Shown piece after piece: positions 21,696 through 31,321 of a stretch of 64,000 nucleotides of DNA (position 1 is the stretch's first letter; every line of letters starts with the position of its first letter). The notes under the pieces are model-generated. The model had not been told where the DNA came from and ran no database searches. It saw nothing but the letters and a program-made list of their open reading frames with translations. Position numbers and translations under genes: made by a program. This DNA is from Caenorhabditis elegans (lineage: Eukaryota > Nematoda > Chromadorea > Rhabditida > Rhabditidae): NCBI RefSeq assembly GCF_000002985.6, contig NC_003284.9, positions 124,001 to 188,000 of the forward strand, in the 5' to 3' direction.

Positions 21696-21895
21696 TTGGA
21701 GGCAACTTCCTGCCAAATTATGGCAACTTCCTGCCAAGTTTTGCTTGTTTCCAACTTCCTGCCATATTTTGCCAGCTTCCTGCCAAATTTTGGCACCATC
21801 CTGCCAGCATGTAGCATGCATGGCTTTGGCAACAGTCTGCCAAACTTCGGCATCAGCTTGCCAACAGCCTGCCAAACTTTTTGGCAACATTTACG
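21696..21895 (+). repeat. degenerate minisatellite, CAACTTCCTGCCAAATTTTGG
   Basis: About ten copies of a 20-22 bp unit built on GGCAACTTCCTGCCAAATTT. ORFs on both strands through it are artefacts of the repeat. Confidence 0.85.
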
Positions 21896-22385
21896 GTAAA
21901 CATGACGCACTGGCGTAATTTCGGAGCATCGGTGCTTTACAGCCGAACTTCAAAATTGAATTTATTCAAACTTTGCGGTGGAACTATCGAATTTCGAATT
22001 TTAAAAAACTAACAGTGATAGAAAAATTAGTAGATTATCATCAAATGAAAGCAAAGTGGGAATAAGAACGCATACTACACGAAAAACGAAGTAGGATAAC
22101 TTCATGTCGTCGCGGCTTCTGAAGTAATGTTGTAAAACTTGTTGTTAAGAAAACCCGACTTGATAGAACGAGCTATGCGAAATTGTTTATTCTTTGAGAA
22201 CAGTTACATCAACTTGCTTACAATAGTCCTTTACATCACCATGTTCTAGAATTACATGTTGGGCATTTCAGAGCTACTTATCTGTGTTTACCTCCTTGAA
22301 ACTATTTTCTTCAACATTTTTTGACAAGTTTCCATTGGATTTCATATTTGAACAACTCTATTCTACTTTATCTTGCGCGCGGGCA

Positions 22386-22456
22386 TAGCTTAGAGGTTAA
22401 GGAATTGGGCTGACAGTCACAAGGAGAAGGTTCGGGATCTGGTAGGGCAGAAAAAG
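22386..22456 (+). repeat. tRNA-like sequence, possible SINE head
   Basis: GGGCATAGCTTAGAGGTTAA fits a tRNA A box (TAGCTTAGAGG) and AAGGTTCGGGATCTGG fits a B box about 40 nt downstream. Stems are poorly conserved, so this is not a working tRNA. It resembles the heads of the two SINEs at 27676 and 62985, but I see no matching SINE body. Confidence 0.4.
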
Positions 22457-22607
22457 GGAAACATGACAGTGCAAGTTGATATCCAGCCGATTGGACTAAT
22501 TCAAAAAGTAACGTTTTTTTTTTCTAATTTTACCTTGTTCTGGTTGAATCGTATGTATGCTAAATTCATTTTATTGATCCTTTGTGTTACTATCTATTCT
22601 TAAAGTC

Positions 22608-22631
22608 CACCGCTCCCTTTAAGGAGCGGTG
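22608..22631. repeat. hairpin CACCGCTCC/GGAGCGGTG
   Basis: A 9-bp perfect stem with a 6-nt loop, followed by AAATATATTCGCTAAA. It pairs with the sister hairpin at 22794-22817, which keeps the stem but changes its sequence. Position between the integrase/SOCS-like genes and the protease gene suggests a Maverick regulatory or terminator structure. Confidence 0.6.
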
Positions 22632-22793
22632 AAATATATTCGCTAAAACATAAGAAATCAAATACCAAATCCATTAACTATATTGAAAAATATGATTATA
22701 TTATACAAATTAGAAGTTAATTGATTATACGTAAATATTGTTCATTTTTTAACGATTATATCTACTATGGGGGGGGGGTTTCTTCTTAAATTC

Positions 22794-22817
22794 CACCGTA
22801 CCTAAAAAGGTACGGTG
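22794..22817. repeat. hairpin CACCGTACC/GGTACGGTG
   Basis: Sister of the hairpin at 22608-22631, with the stem preserved by compensatory changes (CTCC:GGAG becomes TACC:GGTA). The same downstream sequence follows (AAATATATTC, then AAGAAATCAA). Confidence 0.6.
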
Positions 22818-23177
22818 AAATATATTCATTAAACCACAAGAAATCAAGTCAGTAGTTTTAATACTACTAAGTCCATTGTTCCTTAGTGACAATTTAACCC
22901 CCTCTTCAACATATACACTCTCTCCACAACTCTCTTGAGAGATAGAAATTTCTCTCACCCCGTTGCTCGATTTTTTTACATCTTTTCAATCAAAAAATTT
23001 TTCTCTCTCCGCCACACGATTTTTTTTGCATCTTTTTTTATGCAAAAAAAAGTCGACTTTTTTTTGCATGTTTGAGGAAAAATTTGCATATCAAATTAAC
23101 CTTATTAGGAAAAAAAAATTTTTTGCTCATTTTTGAATTTTAAAAGTTTTTTTTTTTTTTGAATTTTTTTCTTATAA

Positions 23178-23570
23178 ATGTTCCAATCAGAATTGACTCC
23201 GTTATCAAATGAACAGCTGTATGAGTCAACAAAACAAATAAATATAAACAATTTTAGAGGTGTCTTCATGAGAGATACATTACCGAAACAAATTAATGAA
23301 ATAGAATGTGGAATTGTAAATTTAGATCTAAATAAGAATAATGGTACTCATTGGGTGTGCTATTATATAAATCCTGAAAAGTGTTATTTCTTTGATTCAT
23401 TTGGGGTAGATCCACCAATTGAGTTAATTAGGTATTTGAATAGAGAAATAGAAATGTCAACCTTTCAAATCCAAAAATTCAATACTCATCATTGTGGATA
23501 TTACTGTCTACTGGTACTGAAATTATTAGAGAAATATGATTTTAAGGATGTAATATTGGAATTAATTTGA
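23178..23570 (+). CDS. Maverick/Polinton adenovirus-type cysteine protease
   Basis: A 130-codon intact ORF starting ATG at 23178 after an A/T-rich leader. The catalytic set of the adenain/ULP1 fold is visible: His in GTHWV (about residue 58), Asp in FFDSFG (about residue 73), a Gln in FQIQKF and Cys in HHCGYYC. The family processes virion proteins in Polintons and adenoviruses. Length is short but complete for the Polinton type. It is on the strand opposite to the integrase. Confidence 0.85.
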   Translation: MFQSELTPLSNEQLYESTKQININNFRGVFMRDTLPKQINEIECGIVNLDLNKNNGTHWVCYYINPEKCYFFDSFGVDPPIELIRYLNREIEMSTFQIQKFNTHHCGYYCLLVLKLLEKYDFKDVILELI

Positions 23571-23627
23571 TCCAATAAAAAAAATAATTACAAATAATTA
23601 CGAAATAATGTAAAAATAAGTACTTAA

Positions 23628-23860
23628 TTCTCTATTATTTCCGGAAGGTCTCCACGAATCCTCGGGCACATAAATCACGCATTGTTATTTTTAGAAATAA
23701 AGTCATTATAAAATAATACTATTGTAGGACAATTAGGGGGATTATTGAAGTAGTCCGAATTCGGGCCACTGATAATTGAGCTCAAATGTCTCTATTATTT
23801 CCATCGGGTCTCCACGAATCCTCGAGAAATTATCACATAAATCACGAAATTATCCACCAT
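23628..23860 (+). repeat. direct repeat TCTCTATTATTTCC...TCTCCACGAATCCTCG
   Basis: Two copies about 165 bp apart (near 23629 and 23791) share the two blocks, followed by ACATAAATCACG. Possibly near a Maverick terminus, but no inverted partner was found. Confidence 0.5.
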
Positions 23861-23967
23861 TTTAGCCGGTGAGAAAATGTGTCCCAGCCATTTTGAGTGG
23901 GAAAAAATATTTTGTTAATTTAGGTGTTTATTTATATGAAAGTGATGTATTTGTTTCAAAAAAGTAC

Positions 23968-25067
23968 TTGTCCTAGTGTTATTCTGGTGTGGGTGGTTTG
24001 GGCTGTCCCAGGTAAGCCAGATTTATACTACTGTCTTAATACTTCAAAATTCGATTCGCGGATTTGTGGAGGATTTGAAAGTAGCTGTTCCCGAAGAAAC
24101 AATTATTTTAAAGCTGCACTTGTTGATCTACCATGCACCACAAATGACAAAAGATCTGAGAAACATTGGAAAGATCACAGAACAAGGAGTTGAATCTGTC
24201 CACGCGATTTTCAATGCACTTGAGAGGAGATTTTGCAATTACCGGGACAAGAAAAGACGTTACATCCATGTTCTGAGAGAGCTCATGTGTCGTAACATCA
24301 TGAATGGTAATTTTGGTACAGAAAAACATTTCTGCATTCTTAAAAACACAACTATTTCAGAACACGTCCATTCCCGGTCTTTCCATCGTACCAAAATATG
24401 CAACAGTTCTGCCAATTTCTTCGCAAAATGATCTTCGGGACCCAAAAGCAGTTATACGGGACGTCACGGCTGCCCAAAAAAGAAAAAATTTAGCGAAAAA
24501 AAAAAATCAATTTTCGCTCCAAGAAAAGGCTTCCACAATCGACAAAATCTCGAAATGCTGTGGTGAGATTTTTATTTTTCACGAAAAGTTTTAAATTTTG
24601 AAAATTTTCAGCCCGACTTCTCACAAAACGTACAAACTTCTATTTCATTTGGAGGCAATTCGACGAAAATTGGATTCCGTGGTCTACCGAGCAATGCTCT
24701 TTCTCGTCCGAACCCGATGGTACGTTCACTGCTTTAAATCCACTCAAAATTGAAATCAAAAATTATTTCAGCCAATCACACAAACTTGCTCAACAAGCCA
24801 GCAAATCACTAGAAGCCATCCACTTGTTGCTCCACCAGTATCTTATCAACTTCCGAAATGCAGTAATAGTTTAGCTGAAGTGAGTGTAAACGCGAAATGA
24901 CAATTTCAATAAGTTAAAAATTTTAGAAAATTCGAGCGAGTTGTGGGCAAGCAAGAAGGAGTGCTGCAGAATCTTCTTCGACTCAAAGCCACGTGGACAC
25001 AAATTCGAAGAAGAAAGTTTACAGACTAAAATTCGTTCAAAAAAGTCGTGAAATTCCGAAGAAATAG
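23968..25067 (+). CDS. unidentified gene, probably transposon-derived (LKLHLLIYHAP / EQGVES motif)
   Basis: Exons 23968(uncertain)-24306, 24361-24562, 24612-24719, 24772-24879 and 24927-25067, with normal worm splice sites. Exon 1 contains ILKLHLLIYHAP and ITEQGVESVHAIFNALERRF, a motif pair (K.H.L..H and EQG.ES.H) I associate with domesticated or decayed DNA-transposon proteins in worms, but I cannot name the family. Later exons are Ser/Thr/Asn-rich, then basic (KKKVYRLKFVQKSREIPKK). The frames of exons 1 to 3 do not all connect. Within exon 2 an A11 run (24497-24507) is the likely place of a 1-nt shift. Poly(A) signal AATAAA lies near 25146. Confidence 0.45.
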
Positions 25068-25299
25068 TAATATATCGATTTTCTGTTTAAATATTTATGA
25101 TTTCTAATATTTTTATTTTAATGCTTCATTTAAAATGACCGAAAAATAAAGAATAGATTTTCAAAAAGTAATCTCAGAGCAATATATGTTGTTTCTTTAT
25201 ATAATTTATCCATTTTATCAACAAATCGCATTTTTATCCCTCAAAAATCGATAAAAACAGCTCAAAAGGTTTCAAACCCAATCCTGAAAAAGAAATTTA

Positions 25300-25658
25300 A
25301 TACACTCGAAATAATAAAACTGCGTGGAGTGTACTGCAGAAAACCTCATAATTAGGCCCTGCCTTTTTATCGTCCACTCACGGGGAAAAGGCAAAATTTG
25401 GGGACCAACCAATATCAGGCCGCCGACATCTCATGGGTTCCGCGCGCCGCTATGTTTAACTCGTTGTGGGTGTGGCAAGCTGTCTCCGCCCGCTGCGAGT
25501 TAAACATAGCGGCGCGCGGAACTCATGAGATGTCGGCGGCCTGATATTGGTTGGTCCCCGAATTTTGCATTTTCCCCGTGAGTGGACGATAAAAAGGCGG
25601 GGCCTAAATATTAGGTTTTCTGCAGTACACGCCACGCAGTTTTTTATTTTGAGTGTAA
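25300..25658. mobile_element. foldback MITE of about 360 bp
   Basis: Two arms of about 150 bp are inverted copies (left ACACTCGAAATAATAAAACT, right mirrored to 25658) around a short GC-rich centre near 25460-25500. Arms are around 95 percent identical and GC-richer than the surroundings. No coding potential. Confidence 0.9.
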
Positions 25659-26364
25659 TTGTCCCCTTTGTAGACAAACGTCTGTTATTGCCAGCTGGGT
25701 GTTCAAAACTAACCAGAAAAAGAAAGAGATATGGTTTATTTTATAAATTTCGGGATGGGAATGAATTAGAAGACTGGAAAGAAATGTTTCTTGGAATCAA
25801 CACGTGCTCGCTGGCTGTCTCAAAATTCACGTTTTCTCGCGGACGAGAAAACTTGAGAAATGTGAGAAAATGGCCTAGAAAATCCTGGAAGAGGGGAATT
25901 CCTCGTCCACAGCCAAAATAGCGTGTGAAAGAAGAGATGCAGACGGCAAAACGGTTATTCTTTGCGTTTTTCACGTCCAGAGAAAAAAGTAGTATCTGCG
26001 TCTCTCACGCCCAATGGATAGCGAGAGTTGGCGCCAACGTGAATTCTCAATGAGGCGCGTTTGCTTCAAACTTATGCAAAAGGACAGCCAGCGACCACGT
26101 GAATCAACAAAATATTAGGGAACTGGGAATTCGAACATGACATGGCTAAACAACACGGGTATACTATTGTTTCACAATAATTGATGAGGAGCGTATTTTG
26201 ACTTTTGGCGATAAATTCTAGAAATGACTAACAAAAGGGAATCCTTCCAAGAATATGACAAACAGCTGCTGGGGAAACATTGTCGAGCTTGAAGTGATAT
26301 TTAGATTGTGATCGGATTACTCCCGTGATTTTTTCAAGAAACTGAGCAAGTAGTCGAATCGACA

Positions 26365-26728
26365 TCACTTTACTTCGCATTCTAGCATGCATTGAACTAT
26401 AGCAGACTCTGGTTTGTGATCTGAAAAAGTTAATGTTAGAGGCAAAAATCGTTCAAAAAATGGCTTACTTTGGGTCAAGAAAATAGCGTGTATTGCGCCA
26501 ACATGCTTGACTCCTGCAATGCAATTCGCCAGTCCCTGCAAATTGTTTTTCCTTATAATACGGTTTCACTATTAACTTATATCTTACCGAGCCTGTGGCG
26601 CCTCTGTCACAAAAATGAAGTGGTAGTACCTCGACCAATGGTGGATGACATCTGATAAAATCATTAAAAGTTTTGAAGTACTTGTGCATGATCGTGTTCT
26701 TAATGTTCTTCATATTTTGAAAAGCCAT
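26365..26728 (-). CDS. small 87-aa hypothetical gene, three exons
   Basis: Exons 26728-26588, 26535-26469 and 26420-26365 join in phase to an uninterrupted 87-codon reading frame (MAFQNMKNIKNTIMHKYF... to ...VQCMLECEVK) ending in TGA. All junctions are GTAAG-type donors with TTTGCAG and TTTTCAG acceptors. I recognise no domain; a Gly/Ala-rich middle (GATGSGLANCIAGVKHVGA) stands out. It might be the 3' end of a longer gene, since no SL acceptor is visible right before the ATG. Confidence 0.4.
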
Positions 26729-27675
26729 ATTGTGCAGATAAATAGTTGATTGGACACGTGGCCTTCATTGGGCTTCATTAATTTCTTCAGGTTGTGCATT
26801 TCAGTGAACAATGAATTCAGTTAATTCATTTTCATATTGTCGTACCCAACTCTGGATCGATTAAGATGCATAGGCTCTCCACATCATGATCGATAAGTGG
26901 CCTCACTGAAAATGAGCTAATAATTAATCAGCGGTGAAAATTTAGTGGTTTCTCTTTTAGTATTGCATGCAATACTATTTTTCAATCAAGCATTCTGGGT
27001 GAGATAAATGCATGAACTTTATAGAGGGTTCAATATTAATTGTTAAAATATGGTATTAGTTCTAATTATATTTGCTCTTTTTATTAATGAGCAGAAAAAT
27101 CTACGACTTACAGGTGGTCATCCATGCTGGCATTGATTGATTAAAGAAGTTATTTCCATACCGACCGTGTCCCATGTTATAATTATGACCTCCGCGATTA
27201 TTGAAGTTTCCTCTTCCACGTCCACGTGGATTGAATCCAAATTGGAATGGAGGACTTTGTGGTTGAAATTCGGATTGAATTGCTGAATTGGACGGAATGA
27301 CTGAAAATTCTTAGCTAATTAAGAAAAATGTGATTATTTTTGAAAAGTCCCACTAGAAATCAGTTTTAAAACAGATTGGTCTTGTGCTTAGATTTTTTGA
27401 AAATAATTGTTCACCTGAGAGGGACCTGGATAATTATTTCCAGGACGATTTAGATTTGAAATTCCAGGAGGAGCTACTGGCGGCTGTATTTTTATCTGAG
27501 ACGGATGATCCGAGTTAGGTTCCGACATCTGCACATCATGATAACTTTTAACTTTATCCTCGATTTCTTTTCCATGTGCACGTAGTTTGCCATGAAACTG
27601 CGCAGTTAACCGTTTCTTCATTTCTTCGTCAGGCCATATGCTTGGAAGAGGAATATTATCAAAACGATCATCAAG

Positions 27676-27948
27676 GGGGGGGGGGGGGGGCAGATAGCTC
27701 AGTCGGTAGTGGTGGCCGCTAGCAGTTTGAAGGTCACGAGTTCAAGTCTGGTCTCACCCCCTAGGTTCACCCAGCCTCTATTGGGAAGTGGAGCAATCCA
27801 CGACTGGATTATCGGCCACAGTCCCCGGCTAGGACGTGGCTTAAATTACAGCCCAGAGGGATCACCACCAGGCAGTGTACCTGAATCCCAGATCCGCAGT
27901 GCATAGCACTTGAAGAACGGATCGTCCTTTAATCCTTTAATCCTTTAA
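27676..27948 (+). mobile_element. tRNA-derived SINE with LINE-like tail
   Basis: The head GGGGGCAGATAGCTCAGTCG has an A box (TAGCTCAGTCGG), a B box (GAGTTCAAGTC) and closing CACCCCC that pairs with the first bases, so it is a folded tRNA-like head. A conserved body (GGTTCACCCAGCC...) follows, then TGAAGAACGGATCGTC, the same tail block as the RTE LINE at 20329-20703, and a (CTTTAAT)n end. It is preceded by a run of 16 G, part of which belongs to the head. It inserted into a coding exon of the minus-strand gene around it. Confidence 0.8.
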
Positions 27949-28139
27949 ATATCTTTCGGACGGTCATCGCGATCTTTCGGTGCACTGGTTCTGAAAAAAA
28001 CGTCTATAATAAATTCTTTGTTTCAGACTTGACATTTTTGCGCCGAACATACGATCCCAGTCTCGGCACAACAAATCTATGTTATGTTAAATTGTTAAAT
28101 GCAAAAAGGTGAACGCTTTTAAAAGTTATTGTAATCTCA

Positions 28140-28262
28140 AATTTTCGTTGCTACGAAATTTTCAGTTTTCTCGTTAATTTAGTTGTTTCGTTTGAATTAC
28201 AATAGTTTTTGAAAGGCGCTCACATATTTTAACCAGAATATTGTCGTGTCGAGACCGGGTAC
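28140..28262. repeat. dispersed MITE-like repeat copy
   Basis: Contains GAAAGGCGCTC and TTGTCGTGTCGAGACCGGG, shared with 16105-16160. Lies in an intron of the TASOR-like gene. Confidence 0.55.
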
Positions 28263-31200
28263 TGTATTTTCCGCCGTAAAAATTGGAAAATTTCTTGTAT
28301 GGCTAATAATATTTAGTTATCCAATTACCTATAGTCAACGTCTTGCAAACATCCTGCTTTTGTAGATTCATCGATAACCTTTTCAACATTATCATCATCG
28401 TCTTCTATTAGCACATTTGTATTTGCCGTTGATTTTGGTTTGCTCACCGTAAACTTGATTTGAGAACTTTGTGGAGCTGAATCTGTATTCAATTCTGGCA
28501 AGGAAGTGGTGCCTACAATTGGATTCATCTTTTCTTTTTTCTGCAGCAACTCCATCAGTGAGACCATCAGTGAGAATTTTTTAGAGATTCCAAACTAGAT
28601 TGCAATCTGAAATGAAAATACATTATTTTATGCTCAACAAAAAATAATAATAACTCACAATGTTGGCTGAGATGGAGTGAAAACCATTCTCAAAATATCA
28701 TTTTCTTCTTCCTTTGGTGCAGGTTTTTTTTTTCAATTCTAGAGTCATCTTCATCATTGGTTTCAATATCCATTTCAGCTTCCCTTATTTCTTCTAAAGA
28801 AAGTAATGTAGTCGAGGTTGCTTCTGCAGCAACTGGACCAGCAATGACAGAAGTGGTCGAAATGGTAGTAGGTGGTGGAGCCGGTAATGGAGGTGCTGAA
28901 GTTGGGCTTCAATGGAACCTTCGGCTCGATAGATTGAAGATCGTTTGGAGGACGAATGATTGGTACGGGAACGCGCGAAGGAAGTTGAAACACCGGGGGG
29001 AGGTGCAAGATAAATTGAAGGAAGGATAAAGCTTGAAGGCGAACCATTGAAGCGAGGTTGGAGAACCAGGAATATTCGTCGAAATACTCGCAGAATGAGG
29101 AGTTATCTTAAGAAACATTATCAGAATACATTTTTATTTATTAATGTGCCTCAATTTTCTAATTGTTTTCAATGAATATAACTCTATTAAAAACACTACG
29201 CTAAATTATAATAAGCGAAAGCTATTACGAAGGCGTCTGAAGATGTGAATTTTTGTCATATCTTATGGGTTCTCGTCAAGCTGTCAACGAGTTGCAATTA
29301 CTCGATGTCTGCGTGGCGAGACCCGTGCGCGTTAGAACTGGCGAAAATTCTCATTTTAAGACGTCTACGTAATAATAAAACTGCAACATTTTCGAAGGAT
29401 AACGATTGTAAACACTTTCAGGAGCGAAGTACTTATTTTTGCGGATAGATTTTATTTTCGATTGCAGCTCGTTTGAAATTTCGACATTGCTAAAAAATAT
29501 CGGTTTTTTAAATTTAGATGTATGTTGTTAAAAATTAATATTTATAAAAAGAATTGGTTTAGTGTGAAATGAATTGGCTATAAACCTAAATTTTTTAAAT
29601 TAAAAAGTTATTTTCCAGAAGAAACCATGATTTTTTGATTATGAGAGGGGCAAACAACTCAAAAAATTTATTAATGACACAAATTGTTACTCGTAAGTAG
29701 TTTAGTAAAATCATACTACGCTAATCGAATTTTGTTCCTAGAAGCATCGGTGAATCGATTTTGATTCTCACCTTGGGATCATAAAGCTGTGGTGACTGTG
29801 AGGATTCCCTTTCGACACTTTCTGTTTGCATTAGTTCGAGAAATCGCTTGTTTAAATATATCGTCAGTTCCTTGGTTGTACAACTTCATCTTGTCCTTGT
29901 TGTCTTTTTTCAATCTCCTCCTGTTTCAAATTTTGAAGGATCGTGATCGTGGTGTGGGACAGTATCATTAGTGAATTCCTTGACGAAACATAGATGCTTT
30001 CTCTCATTTCCGGTACTATCTTCGTCGTTCCATCTTACGTGAGAAGTTTACCGAAGTATTCGGGAGATCTTAATGCCAGAAACTCTGGGAATGTATTGAG
30101 ATCATTGATGCTGTAGATAGTTGGGGTTGCTTTCGTGCAATTTCTGAACATTAATTCACTTTCGTTAAAGCTTTTTTGATTAAACTTACAAAATTGATGG
30201 TACCGCCAGAGTATTCTTGCATTCCTCCGTTTTTCGGAAGTTGAGAAAGGTTCGGTTGCTGAAATTTTAAAACTATAATTGGAAAATTATGGCCACAATT
30301 TTAGTTATTCAAAATACCTGCTGATTTTAGTTACTTACATCTTATTAAAAGCCTTCTGGCTGTTTGGAAGGGCGTTCTCTTGTAACTCGTGAGTGATAAT
30401 CGCATGTGGCAAGATCATGGACGGAATCTCATAGACATCCCTCATGTTCGACAAATACTCGTAGTAATAGACACCCGCTAGAGAATGCTCCTGAAATTCG
30501 AATTTTATTAAAACAAATCATAAAATCAATTCAGATGTAACGCTGATTGAATTTAGCTGTTGTTTATTTGATTTCTGGACTATAAATTCACTATAAAACA
30601 CAGATTTTTAACCATCTCTGACCGGGATAAATTAGAATAGACCTCAAAAAAATTAACAAAAAACCAGATTGTGCTTAATTGTCAAAACTTACAAGTATGA
30701 AACGGTGAAATTTAGCAGAATTGGTTTCCGTTGTCAACATTACATGGCAATTATGGTTTTTTTTTTGATTTTGACGGAGCTACTTGTCCCGAGGACAATG
30801 GAACCTCGTGTCGCTTTCCAGCATTTGTGGCTCGGAATACCATAACTTTGATAGGAACATTTCGGTATAGAAAACGTCCAGAAAACGCAGTAGCAGGAGA
30901 TGGATAAAGTAAAACTCCTTGTCGTGGATCTCCAATATCACTAATTCCATCACTATTCACACAAAGTCCTTTCTCCATGATTTTTTGAATTTCTTCCTCA
31001 TCGTAAACAATACATGAGCAACTCCTTCTCTACTGTGTGCTTTTTCATGTATGTTTGAAACTGAAAACATAAAACATGAAAATAAAAGGCGAAACTTTGA
31101 AAAATTGCAACTAACATTGTGCCTTAGCCTGTGATTTTCAATCATCTTTACATTTGAAGCCACCTTATGCTTCCATCCTTCTTCCGATGTTCTTGTCCAT

Positions 31201-31321
31201 CGATTTCTTCGCACTTTCAGCAAGCTCATTTCTCTGCTCCGTCGTAGCTTCAACAATTTCAATTTTACCTGAATAAAAACTGAATTAAAAGAACACGTTA
31301 AATAAAAGCTAATTAAAGTAC

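Larger units (their letters stand above)
20086..23890. mobile_element. Maverick/Polinton remnant
   Basis: A retroviral-type integrase on the minus strand (20090-21384), a SOCS-box-like ORF (21439-21684) and an adenovirus-type cysteine protease (23178-23570) on the plus strand lie within 3.5 kb. This combination is typical of Mavericks, large virus-like DNA transposons. DNA polymerase B, packaging ATPase and capsid genes are absent, so most of the element is gone. It is interrupted by a LINE fragment, a minisatellite and a tRNA-like sequence. Terminal repeats were not recognised. Confidence 0.75.
26832..31262 (-). pseudogene. decaying TASOR/DUF3715-like gene with RGG tail
   Basis: A series of minus-strand exons runs from 31262 to 26832: about 31262-31131, 31060-30750, 30487-30352, 30260-30190, 30151-30050, 29975-29935, 29110-28680, 28625-28325, 28008-27960, 27670-27415, 27302-27111 and 26907-26832. 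EEEIQKIMEKGLCV...GDPRQGVLLYPSPATAFSG and EHSLAGVYYYEYLSNM recall the pseudo-PARP (DUF3715) domain of TASOR proteins, which act in heterochromatin silencing. The C-terminal part is Pro-rich with NPRGRGRGNFNNRGG. Several exons change frame inside, and a SINE (27676-27948) splits the exon coding DDRPKDI and DDRFDNIPLPSIW. The family assignment is tentative. It reads as a pseudogene unless many indels are sequence errors. Confidence 0.4.

Noticed and set aside
22386-22456. Functional tRNA gene
   Set aside because: A and B boxes are present but acceptor and anticodon stems do not pair well; better read as a tRNA-like SINE relic.
23178-23570. Host SUMO protease (ULP) gene
   Set aside because: Short length, lack of introns and position beside a Maverick integrase fit the Polinton adenain-type protease better.
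25547-25921. 124-codon ORF downstream of the foldback MITE
   Set aside because: Its first third lies in the MITE arm and the rest has no recognisable domain or splice partner.
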